The position numbers and the translations under genes are program-made. The notes beneath the pieces are model-generated. The model was given only the letters and a program-made list of their open reading frames with translations, searched no databases and had not been told where the DNA came from. This document shows positions 50,799 to 58,018 of a stretch of 62,260 nucleotides of DNA, one piece after another (the first letter of the stretch is position 1; each line of letters opens with the position of its first letter). Source of the DNA: Oscillospiraceae bacterium (GTDB taxonomy: Bacteria > Bacillota > Clostridia > Lachnospirales > Lachnospiraceae); contig JAETOO010000021.1 of NCBI GenBank assembly GCA_021771715.1, positions 1 through 62,260 on the forward strand, written 5' to 3'.

Positions 50799-52517
50799 TT
50801 ACCAGTATCTTCTCGCGGAGACCGGCGTGCGGTATCCGATGTCGGAGATGATAATTCCTGTGTTGGAAGTGCTCGCGTGCACGACCTGGCCGCCGCCGAT
50901 GTACATGGTGACGTGACCGATTCCGCTGCCGCCGCTGTAGAACAGCAGGTCGCCCGGCTGGATCGAACCCAAGTCAACCGGTGTGCCGCTGCCGGACTGT
51001 GCTGCCGCCGTACGCGGAATGCTGATGCCAAAGTTCGCAAATACCGACTGTGTGAATCCGGAACAGTCTGCACCGTTCGTCAGGCTCGTGCCGCCCCATA
51101 CGTACGGGTTGCCGACAAACTGGGTCGCGAAGCTTGCGATCTGAGAACCATACGAGGAGGTCTCCGCTGCAGTCTCCTGCGGTGCGGTCTCTGCCGCCTG
51201 CTGTGCTGCTGCGTCCGCCGCTGCCGCTGCATCTGCCGCCGCCTGTGCGTCCGCTGCCGCCTGTGCGTCAGCCGCCGCCTGTGCCGCATCCGCTGCCGCC
51301 TGCGCTTCTGCCGCAGCCTGTGCCGCTGCGTCCGCCTCGGCCTGCGCCTGTGCATCCGCTGCTGCCTGCGCCGCCAGGTACTCCTGATACTCCTGCTGTG
51401 CCTGCGCCGCCGTGTCAATCACTGCCTGCTCGTCCGCCTGCTGTGTCGCCGCGTCCGCCTGCTCCTGTGCGTTCAGGTACTCCTGATATGCCTGCTCGGC
51501 TGCCGCCTGCGCGTCGCTCGTCTGCTGTGCCGCCGCATCGGCCTGTGCCTGCGCATTCGCCGCTGCCTGCTCCGCTGCGAGCTGATCCTGATAAGCCTGG
51601 TCAGCCGCCGCCTGCTCTGCCGCCTGTGCATCCAGGTACGCCTGCCACTCCTGATTCAATCTCTCCTGCTCCGCCTCAGACTCTGCGAGATAGTCCAGCC
51701 ACTCCTGATCCAGTCTCGCCTGCTCCTCCTCAAGCGTCTCAGCCGTCGCATAATATGTATCATAGCCTACATAGTAGGCACTCACATAGCCGTACACATC
51801 TCCGCCGAGCGCTACCTTCATCCAGTCGCCCTCGTACTGAACGACCTCGAGCTCATCGGTGCTGTACACCGTGCCGATCGGCTCCGAATCCTCACTCGGC
51901 TCCGAGCGCACCGTCAGCGCCTCCGGATAAACCGTAGCCACATTGTAAGCTACCTCCTCCGCGATCGCTGCCGCCTGCTCGCCTGTCGCAAAGTAAGCTG
52001 CATTTACATATCCTGTCGCGTTGCCGGACTGCACCTGATACCAGTCGCCGATCTGTCCAAGGATCGTCACCGAACCGTTGTTGTACACCTTGCCGACGAC
52101 CTCACTGTCCGTGCTCGCGCTGCTTCTCACATTGATATACTCCTCGCACTGGGCAAAAGCCATCTCCCCGCTCATGCTCGTGTCCAGCGTCGGCTCCGTC
52201 TCCGGTGCTGCCTCGGTCTGCTCTGCAGCCGTATCAGACGCTCCCTCCGCCGATACCGCTTCCGCAGAAGTCTCCGCTGCCTGCGCCTCCGTCTCCGGTG
52301 CGCTTGTCTGTGCCTCAGTCTGTGCACTCGTCTCCGGTGCCGCCGTCTGCTCTGTCTGTATATTCTCAGTCTCCTGAACTGCCGTCGCCTGGATACCAGC
52401 TGCCCCAAATCCAGCCAGCGGCGCATCCTTCGCAGCGAAGGCCACCGTACCGGATCCCGATACCGTCATCCCTGCAGCCAGAACACATGCCGTTATCTGT
52501 AATACTCCTCTTTTCAT
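50799..52517 (-). CDS. secreted NlpC/P60 peptidoglycan hydrolase with two SH3 domains
   Basis: A cell-wall endopeptidase of 572 residues. Signal peptide 1-28 (LQITACVLAAGMTVSGSGTVAFA). Then a Thr/Glu/Ala-rich stretch, two SH3b domains at about 120-175 (YINVRSSASTDSEVVGKV) and 195-250 (LTVRSEPSEDSEPIGTV), and a 170-residue Ala/Gln coiled coil (LDQEWLDYLAESEAEQERL, then QAAADAQAAADAQ). The C-terminal catalytic domain has C485 in GADCSGFTQ and histidines in GIGHVTMYIG and VVHASTSN. Cleaves stem peptides. GGAGG precedes the ATG by nine bases. Single gene. Confidence 0.95.
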   Translation of the reverse strand: MKRGVLQITACVLAAGMTVSGSGTVAFAAKDAPLAGFGAAGIQATAVQETENIQTEQTAAPETSAQTEAQTSAPETEAQAAETSAEAVSAEGASDTAAEQTEAAPETEPTLDTSMSGEMAFAQCEEYINVRSSASTDSEVVGKVYNNGSVTILGQIGDWYQVQSGNATGYVNAAYFATGEQAAAIAEEVAYNVATVYPEALTVRSEPSEDSEPIGTVYSTDELEVVQYEGDWMKVALGGDVYGYVSAYYVGYDTYYATAETLEEEQARLDQEWLDYLAESEAEQERLNQEWQAYLDAQAAEQAAADQAYQDQLAAEQAAANAQAQADAAAQQTSDAQAAAEQAYQEYLNAQEQADAATQQADEQAVIDTAAQAQQEYQEYLAAQAAADAQAQAEADAAAQAAAEAQAAADAAQAAADAQAAADAQAAADAAAAADAAAQQAAETAPQETAAETSSYGSQIASFATQFVGNPYVWGGTSLTNGADCSGFTQSVFANFGISIPRTAAAQSGSGTPVDLGSIQPGDLLFYSGGSGIGHVTMYIGGGQVVHASTSNTGIIISDIGYRTPVSARRYW

Positions 52518-52585
52518 GATCTACCCAACCTCCAAAACGTTTGCCGTTCAAAATATTACAAATTTATTACATTTATTACACAGCA

Positions 52586-52614
52586 ATCCTACCATATCTG
52601 CTCCGGAGTGTCAA
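52586..52614 (-). promoter_or_regulatory. promoter of the NlpC/P60 gene
   Basis: TTGACA, 17 bases and TAGGAT. The leader that follows has three TGTAATA repeats about 10 bp apart (52551-52580), a possible operator. Confidence 0.65.
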
Positions 52615-52731
52615 GTAAATTCAATAATTTTTTAAATATTTATTAACTTTCTGCAATCATTTCCTAATATTTTCCAGTGGATCACACCTCATCCGCTGGC
52701 ATCCCACGGAATATTTCTCAATGAAATTAAG

Positions 52732-52778
52732 AGAGGCAGCCCGGAGCAATGTTTCCCACAAACGCTCCAACTGCCTCT
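52732..52778 (-). terminator. terminator of trxB
   Basis: AGAGGCAG-GGAGC pairs with GCTCC-CTGCCTCT. Read leftward it is followed by CTTAATTTC. It lies behind the 54-bp repeat array. Confidence 0.65.
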
Positions 52779-52799
52779 TTGTTTATACTATATAATAAG

Positions 52800-53030
52800 T
52801 AATTTCTGCACCGTGCCGCCGCTTTTCCCATACTCCCGGCCATTTACAGCAGAAAATTCTGTACCAATACCGCCGCTTTTGCCGCACTCCTGGCTCTTTA
52901 CAACAGGTAATTCTGTACCAATGCTACCGCTTTTCCCGCACTTTCGGCCCTCTACAGCAGCTAATTCCGCGCCAATACCACCGCTTTTCCCATACTCCCG
53001 GCCATCTACAGCAGGTAATTCTGCACCGAC
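52800..53030 (-). repeat. 54-bp tandem repeat array copied from the end of trxB
   Basis: CGCTTTTCCC-type anchors lie at 52821, 52875, 52929 and 52983, exactly 54 bp apart. Each unit carries a copy of the last codons of trxB (CAGAATTACCTG-type) and a stop codon, followed by about 35 bases of 3' flank. The first unit is the real gene end. Confidence 0.85.
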
Positions 53031-53920
53031 GTGACCGCATTCGCGCCGTCCGACACTGCCGTAACAATCTGACGCAGCTGCTTTGCGCGGACGTCTCCCG
53101 CCGCAAAGATGCCCGGCACCTCCGTCACGCAATCCTCGCCCGCAGGGATATATCCATTTTCATCCAATCGTAACAATCTTGTAACAATCTTTGTCTCCGG
53201 CAGATTTCCGACCGCGATAAAGATGCCGTCCAGATCAAGCATCCGCTCGGATCCGTCCTTCTTATTCTTCAGCCACACGCCCTCGACGCTCTCATCTCCC
53301 ATGATCCGCGTCACCTCCGTGTCCCAGAGAAATTCGACATTCTCACAATCGCGCAGCCTCTCCTGCAGCACATTCGCAGCGCGCAGGCTGTCCCTGCGGT
53401 GGATCAGGTAGACCTTCTCGCATCCACGCGCCAGAAACAGCGCGTCCTCAGCAGCGACATCCCCGCCGCCGACCACCGCGACCGTTCTGCCCTTGAAAAA
53501 TGCCCCGTCACACGTCGCGCAGTACGACACGCCCATGCCGGTCAGCTCCTTTTCTCCCGGAACGCCCAGCAGCCTGTGCTTCGCGCCCATCGCCAGAATC
53601 ACCGAGCGGGCGCGGTATTCCTCCCCGTCCGTGTAGACCGCCTTAATCCGGCCCTCGTCCTCGAGCTCGATATGTCTTACTTCTATATTAATAAACTGTG
53701 CGCCGAGCTGTTCCGCGTGCTCCCGCAGCTTCATCCCGAGCTCAAAACCGCCGATCCCCGGCAGTCCCGGGTAATTATCGACCTCATACGTGTTTACCAC
53801 CTGTCCGCCGCTCACGTATTCCCGCTCCAGCACCACACACGACAGTCGCGCGCGCTGCGCATAGATCGCCGCCGCCAGCCCTGCCGGCCCTGAGCCTACA
53901 ATCACCACATCATAAATCAT
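53006..53920 (-). CDS. trxB: thioredoxin reductase-type FAD/NAD(P) oxidoreductase
   Basis: A flavoprotein of 304 residues that reduces thioredoxin or a similar partner. FAD site GSGPAG at 9-14, redox pair C134/C137 in SYCATCDGAFF, NADPH site VVGGGDVAAEDAL and the FAD signature GIFAAGDVR. Start 53920 has AGGAGG seven bases upstream. It sits next to the perR-rubrerythrin genes, matching an oxidative-stress neighbourhood. Unusual 3' end: see the repeat array. Confidence 0.94.
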   Translation of the reverse strand: MIYDVVIVGSGPAGLAAAIYAQRARLSCVVLEREYVSGGQVVNTYEVDNYPGLPGIGGFELGMKLREHAEQLGAQFINIEVRHIELEDEGRIKAVYTDGEEYRARSVILAMGAKHRLLGVPGEKELTGMGVSYCATCDGAFFKGRTVAVVGGGDVAAEDALFLARGCEKVYLIHRRDSLRAANVLQERLRDCENVEFLWDTEVTRIMGDESVEGVWLKNKKDGSERMLDLDGIFIAVGNLPETKIVTRLLRLDENGYIPAGEDCVTEVPGIFAAGDVRAKQLRQIVTAVSDGANAVTSVQNYLL

Positions 53921-53943
53921 ACGTCCACCTCCTGACTACTTCC

Positions 53944-53972
53944 ATTTTACCCATAACTACCGGCTGTGGCAA
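53944..53972 (-). promoter_or_regulatory. trxB promoter
   Basis: TTGCCA, 17 bases and TAAAAT on the minus strand, about 25 bases before the start codon. Confidence 0.55.
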
Positions 53973-54000
53973 GGGGCATCCGAGAGTATTTTTAACGTTA

Positions 54001-54036
54001 CAGTTCAGCCAGGACTTTGCACTCTGCTGCAAAGCC
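54001..54036 (+). repeat. dispersed palindromic repeat, fragment F
   Basis: CAGTTCAGCCAGGAC matches copy E, then diverges into GGACTTTGCA/TGCAAAGCCC. Confidence 0.5.
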
Positions 54037-54093
54037 CGTGAGAACACGTAACTTTTCAACAAAGCATTCGACAGCGGATGCGTGAACAGCGAC

Positions 54094-54136
54094 TTGACAG
54101 AATCCCCTCAATTTGCTATATTAATTATGATAATTA
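54094..54136 (+). promoter_or_regulatory. perR promoter with 7-1-7 Fur-family box
   Basis: TTGACA (54094), 17 bases and TATATT (54117-54122), with a perfect 15-base palindrome TAATTATGATAATTA at 54122-54136 overlapping the start site. This position suits autorepression. Confidence 0.8.
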
Positions 54137-54160
54137 TTATTGTTATTAAGGAGAACACCA

Positions 54161-54565
54161 ATGATCAGAAAACACAGCAGGCAAAGGGATTCCATCAAAC
54201 AGCTTTTGATGAACCGTACCGACCACCCAACCGCCGATACCATCTACACCTGCGTGCGAGAAGAGTACCCGAATATCAGTCTTGGCACCGTATACCGGAA
54301 TCTCACTCTGCTCACAGAGCTCGGTGAGATCAGCAAAATATCGACAGGCGACGGCGCCGATCATTTTGACGCCAACACGCAGCGTCACCACCACTTTATC
54401 TGTACCCGCTGCCAGGCCATCCACGATCTCCAAATGGAGAACATCGACTCTGTCATGGAGGTCGCCTCCAGGCACTGCCCCGGCCAGATCGACACCTACC
54501 GGATCAATTTTTATGGGATCTGCGAGGACTGCCAGACCCGCGAGACAGACGACAAGCGCTCCTGA
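54161..54565 (+). CDS. perR: Fur-family regulator, PerR type
   Basis: The 134 residues match PerR of anaerobes: winged helix (TDHPTADTIYTCVREEYPNISLGTVYRNLTLL), then GDGADHFDANTQRHHHFIC, which contains the likely Fe/Mn-sensing His and Asp, and zinc sites CTRC and CEDC. It likely represses its own gene, reverse rubrerythrin and perhaps trxB until peroxide oxidises the metal site. Start 54161 has AGGAGA six bases upstream. The next promoter begins 33 bp behind its stop. Confidence 0.92.
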   Translation: MIRKHSRQRDSIKQLLMNRTDHPTADTIYTCVREEYPNISLGTVYRNLTLLTELGEISKISTGDGADHFDANTQRHHHFICTRCQAIHDLQMENIDSVMEVASRHCPGQIDTYRINFYGICEDCQTRETDDKRS

Positions 54566-54597
54566 TTTTCAGTTTCATGTATTTTTTGAGAAAGTGC

Positions 54598-54645
54598 TTG
54601 ACAAACTATCCTATGGATGCTATAGTAAAACAGTAATAATTACTG
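54598..54645 (+). promoter_or_regulatory. rubrerythrin promoter with Per-type box
   Basis: TTGACA, 17 bases and TATAGT (54598-54626), then the perfect 7-1-7 palindrome CAGTAATAATTACTG at 54631-54645, just downstream of the start site. Half-sites differ from those of the perR box. Confidence 0.8.
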
Positions 54646-54733
54646 ATATTGATATATCACAAGGAGCTGCTTCTATTTACGGCTCCCCGGCTGATATAAC
54701 ATATAATAAATTAAGGAAAAGGAGATTACCATC

Positions 54734-55276
54734 ATGAAAAAGTTTGTATGTAGTGTATGTGGATACGTGTACGAGGGCGAGGCAGCACCGGAGGTATGCC
54801 CGATCTGTAAGGCACCGGCTTCCAAGTTCGTAGAGCAGGGTGCAGAGATGGTATGGGCGGCTGAGCACGTAGTAGGCGTAGCAGCAGATGTTCCGGAGGA
54901 CATCAAGGCTGACCTGAGAGCAAACTTCGAGGGCGAGTGCTCCGAGGTAGGTATGTATCTCGCTATGGCTAGAGTTGCTCACAGAGAGGGCTATCCGGAG
55001 ATCGGCCTGTACTGGGAGAAGGCAGCGTACGAGGAGGCTGAGCATGCTTCCAAGTTCGCAGAGCTCCTCGGCGAGGTTGTCACCGACAGCACGAAGAAGA
55101 ACCTCGAGATGCGTGTAGAGGCTGAGAACGGCGCTACCGCTGGCAAGACAGATCTTGCAAAGCGCGCAAAGGCTCTGAATCTCGATGCGATCCATGACAC
55201 CGTTCACGAGATGGCTCGCGACGAGGCTCGCCACGGCAAGGCATTCGCAGGCCTGCTGAAGAGATACTTCGGCTAA
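54734..55276 (+). CDS. reverse rubrerythrin (NADH peroxidase type)
   Basis: The 180 residues have a rubredoxin domain first (C6, C9, C22, C25: CSVCGY and CPICKAP) and a ferritin-like diiron domain after it ([47 protein letters not shown]), so domain order is the reverse of classical rubrerythrin. Reduces hydrogen peroxide with electrons from NADH through rubredoxin. Codon use is distinct from neighbours: many GTA, GCT and GCA codons, as expected of a very highly expressed gene. GGAAAAGGAGA precedes the ATG. Followed by a perfect terminator. Confidence 0.95.
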   Translation: MKKFVCSVCGYVYEGEAAPEVCPICKAPASKFVEQGAEMVWAAEHVVGVAADVPEDIKADLRANFEGECSEVGMYLAMARVAHREGYPEIGLYWEKAAYEEAEHASKFAELLGEVVTDSTKKNLEMRVEAENGATAGKTDLAKRAKALNLDAIHDTVHEMARDEARHGKAFAGLLKRYFG

Positions 55277-55305
55277 TATCTGATCCAGAAAAGATATTGA
55301 CAGAA

Positions 55306-55342
55306 AGGGCAGAACACCGGTTATCGTGTTCTGCCCTCTTTT
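55306..55342 (+). terminator. terminator behind rubrerythrin
   Basis: GGGCAGAACAC and GTGTTCTGCCC form a perfect 11-bp stem followed by TCTTTTT. Confidence 0.95.
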
Positions 55343-55344
55343 TC

Positions 55345-55435
55345 ACTTTTCAAACAGCGCTTCCTTCTCCCTGCGCGTCATGCGCTTGATCGCGCACTCC
55401 CGCCGCCAAACACACTCTACTCCTTCTGTCACAGA
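55345..55435 (-). pseudogene. internally deleted remnant of a GIY-YIG gene
   Basis: The first 60 bases match the 3' part of the GIY-YIG gene at 56473-56532 with few differences. The next 30 match the 5' flank of the same gene (CACTCCTTCTATCACAG region near 56740). The middle of about 190 bp is missing, joined at GCCGC. It therefore descends from a duplicated GIY-YIG gene and lies on the other side of the Rpn-family gene. Confidence 0.75.
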
Positions 55436-55454
55436 CTCCGGCCTGCGATTTTTC

Positions 55455-56273
55455 CTACGCAGTTTGTTCCTTTTTTAGTTTTTTTACTTCATCAAGAGAA
55501 AGTCCAGAAATACTTGCAATTTCTTCAAGTACATATTTTCCTGCCTTCAGCATTCGGAGTACCGTCATTTTCTTTTCTTCTTGCATTCCTTCTTTCAACG
55601 ATTCATTTCTCATATCTTCCATGATCCGGCACATTTCACTCACTCCTTTCGGGTTCTCTTTCAGATATCGTGTTCGAGCTGCCATAAGCTCAAAATTCAT
55701 ATCGTCTGCTTTCGTGCAGTTAAAATCGTGCATGAGTTTTCCTAAATCAGACTCTCCACGGTATTCACCATTCACATAGAGAATATACGCTCCATCTTCA
55801 AAAGATTCTCCTGTAGCGAGATTAATTCTCTCAATCGGATAAACCGGCTCGCCTTTGCCGTAAAAATCTTTTTCAATGATAAAGATTATGTAGGTATCCG
55901 GCAATTCTTTAAACTCCAGTCCTGAATGAAGATTCTCAATATCCATCACACTTGAATGGTATCTTGCCCTATGCGGATCTGCACCCTTATCCTGCCTTTG
56001 AATCTCCAAATCATATCTCTTCCCGGCTGAATCCGTTCCATATGCGTCTAAGCAGATAGAGCGCGCGCCAGCCAGTCTCTTCATGTCTTTCTGCGTTTCG
56101 CAGTCTGTAATAACTAAATCCTGTTTATCCGTGATAATACGCAGCACAAATTCGGCCAGTGGAACGTTATCTTTAAAGAGACAACGCATGAAATCATCAT
56201 CCATCGGGCGCAAATCCCGCAGACGCTGTAAATCTTCCTGATGCTGTCGCTCCGATCCTACCAATATCCTCAC
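55455..56273 (-). CDS. Rpn/PD-(D/E)XK family transposase-like nuclease
   Basis: A 272-residue member of the PDDEXK_2 (PF12784) group. The catalytic core can be read as LDAYGTDSAGKRYDLEIQRQ (D-x(n)-E-x-Q), followed by HRARYHSSVMD and PDTYIIFIIEKD. The C-terminal 60 residues contain a helix-turn-helix-like segment (LEEIASISGLSLDEVKKLKKE). Relatives act as recombination-promoting nucleases and are scattered in multiple copies. GC content is clearly below that of neighbours, indicating foreign origin. GTG start with GGGAAAACGG upstream. Confidence 0.85.
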   Translation of the reverse strand: MRILVGSERQHQEDLQRLRDLRPMDDDFMRCLFKDNVPLAEFVLRIITDKQDLVITDCETQKDMKRLAGARSICLDAYGTDSAGKRYDLEIQRQDKGADPHRARYHSSVMDIENLHSGLEFKELPDTYIIFIIEKDFYGKGEPVYPIERINLATGESFEDGAYILYVNGEYRGESDLGKLMHDFNCTKADDMNFELMAARTRYLKENPKGVSEMCRIMEDMRNESLKEGMQEEKKMTVLRMLKAGKYVLEEIASISGLSLDEVKKLKKEQTA

Positions 56274-56445
56274 CCGTTTTCCCTTTCGTATCCTATATTA
56301 ACATAAGTCTCCTGGTCATTCAACCAACTTCAAGATTGCTCATCACCCGATTCTTTCCGCAACTCTAGTTTTTCAAATCCTCCCTTTTTTGAAATCTGTA
56401 GTGCATTTTGTATTACAAATTTGCATTTTTATTTACACATGTCAG

Positions 56446-56730
56446 TTATAAATCTGTCTTTGCCACAATTCTCTTTTCAAACAATGTTTCCTTCTCCCTG
56501 CGCGTCATGCGCTTGATCGCACACTCCCGCCGCAGAGCCTCCGTCTTCGTCGCAAAGCGCTCCGCGTACACCAGCTCGACTGGACGGCGGCTGCGCGTAT
56601 ATTTCGCTCCCCGTCCCTCATTGTGCACCTGAATCCTCCGTTCCAGGTGATTTGTCCACCCCGTATACAGCGTGCCATCACTGCAGCGCACTATGTACAC
56701 GTAGTGTACTTCCTCTCCTCCTGCCGCCAA
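56446..56730 (-). CDS. GIY-YIG (UPF0213/YhbQ-like) nuclease-domain protein
   Basis: A 94-residue one-domain protein: YVYIVRCSDGTLYTGWTNHLERRIQVHN contains the GIY-YIG motif as VYI and YTG, with R31-like Arg and the later KYTRSRRPVELVYAE and Glu in ALRRECAIKRMTR. Small proteins of this family bind or cut DNA in a structure-specific way; the role is not fixed. Start ambiguous: TTG at 56730, or GTG at 56700 after GGAGGAGAGG, which fits family starts. Neighbour of the two Rpn-family genes, and a deleted copy exists at 55345. Confidence 0.82.
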   Translation of the reverse strand: MAAGGEEVHYVYIVRCSDGTLYTGWTNHLERRIQVHNEGRGAKYTRSRRPVELVYAERFATKTEALRRECAIKRMTRREKETLFEKRIVAKTDL

Positions 56731-56765
56731 AGCACTTCACTCCTTCTATCACAGCCCCTTTGCCA

Positions 56766-57716
56766 TTACAGTCCAAACTCCGCAAACAACTGTTTCTGAT
56801 ACTCCTGATCTTCCGCTGCTCTAATAATATCGGCAACTCTGCCAAGCGCACCCAATATTTTGATGAGACTATTCACACGTTCTGTACCTTTCTCTACTCC
56901 ATCCTGATACAATTCCTCCAACGCCTTACACATGTCCATCTTCTCCTTTCCGTCTCCCTGCTCCTCCCGCAAATCCAGTTTCACAGGTGAATTCAACAAG
57001 ACACAAATCGCCCGATATGTCTCCGGTTCTATCTTCTGAAAAAAGTTCCGGTGCCTCTGCACATATTCCAAAAAACGTTTCCTATCTTCCTTATATTTTA
57101 CCATCCCAAAAATCATTTGTAAATCGCCGTGAAAACATTCCAGGTTGTCAATCCGATAAAGATCAACCAGATTGATTCTGTAATTCGGAATGTATTTTTT
57201 TATTTTCTCCCCACCCGGATCGTTCATGCTGTCCGGAAACAATCCATACAAGTCAAGACTGCCATCCCATAGCTCCTCTCCATAATAAAATATGAGCGTT
57301 ACCACCGGATAGATCCAATCGCTCTTCAGAAAATGAGACAGGTATTCAGCTTCCGTCGCCTTATCTTTCTTTCGCAGGTGCTCCTTCCAAATCCGTTCAA
57401 TTTGTTCCGTGTAGGAAAGGCTGTCGTACAGCATATTCCGGACAGGCGCTGCGTAATGCACCTTCGTCTGATTCTCACTTGCCAGCACAATGAAGCTCAT
57501 CCGCCCCTTCCAGCGCATCGTAATATCCCGGTATCTCTGCACCGCTCTGCCGCTACCCTTCTTGTCAGGCACCCAGAGGTTCGACTCTCCCTGTATGATC
57601 TCCAAATCCTCCGGAGCAATCATCTGCTCTCCTCCAAACACAACGCCATTAAACAAATCCGCAAAGCGCCCCTTGTCCGACAGCCACTCCTTTATTACCG
57701 TATCCTTTTCCCTCAT
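56766..57716 (-). CDS. Rpn-family transposase-like nuclease (PF04754-related)
   Basis: A 316-residue protein beginning MREKDTVIKEWLSDKGRFADLFNG, the typical start of Rpn-family transposases. Further landmarks: Q-RYRDITMRW, MSFIVLASENQTKVHYAAPVR (nuclease-core Glu and Gln), YPVVTLIFYYGEELWDG and NYRINLVDLYRI. The C-terminal part is helical. Start 57716 has AGGAG upstream, better than the open frame before it. AT-rich with scattered rare codons, unlike its neighbours. With 55455 it marks an acquired island. The gap 57717-57920 is AT-rich and empty. Confidence 0.85.
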   Translation of the reverse strand: MREKDTVIKEWLSDKGRFADLFNGVVFGGEQMIAPEDLEIIQGESNLWVPDKKGSGRAVQRYRDITMRWKGRMSFIVLASENQTKVHYAAPVRNMLYDSLSYTEQIERIWKEHLRKKDKATEAEYLSHFLKSDWIYPVVTLIFYYGEELWDGSLDLYGLFPDSMNDPGGEKIKKYIPNYRINLVDLYRIDNLECFHGDLQMIFGMVKYKEDRKRFLEYVQRHRNFFQKIEPETYRAICVLLNSPVKLDLREEQGDGKEKMDMCKALEELYQDGVEKGTERVNSLIKILGALGRVADIIRAAEDQEYQKQLFAEFGL

Positions 57717-57924
57717 AATCTCCTTCTCTCCCAATCGCCGAGCTCCTGCTTTTGATCCGACAAAGACCAACACCACCGACCTTCCGCAACCTCCACGACC
57801 TTTTTTTCGTATCATCCTGTTAATTATCTTATTGATGTTCATGGTATCTATTTATTTTTCATATATATTTTATATCATATCATATTTTTTACAATTTTCA
57901 AGTCCTGATTGAAATATAAAAGAA

Positions 57925-57948
57925 CTCCCCGCCATCTCTGACAGGGAG
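57925..57948 (-). terminator. terminator of the surface protein gene
   Basis: CTCCC pairs with GGGAG around a long loop; leftward it is followed by TTCTTTTAT. A modest stem about 70 bases behind the stop. Confidence 0.5.
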
Positions 57949-58018
57949 CCCTTTGCGTTTCTCTTTTGTACTTTTTAACTCTTATCTTCTGTTACCTTTT
58001 ATCACTCTTCCGGCCCTA

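Noticed and set aside
52788..53132. 114-codon frame with a repeated SGGIGTE peptide behind trxB
   Set aside because: Result of the 54-bp DNA repeats in another frame; overlaps trxB and lacks a ribosome binding site.
55455..57716. Toxin-antitoxin or defence island
   Set aside because: Rpn-family and GIY-YIG genes fit mobile nucleases; no partner antitoxin or recognised defence gene is present.
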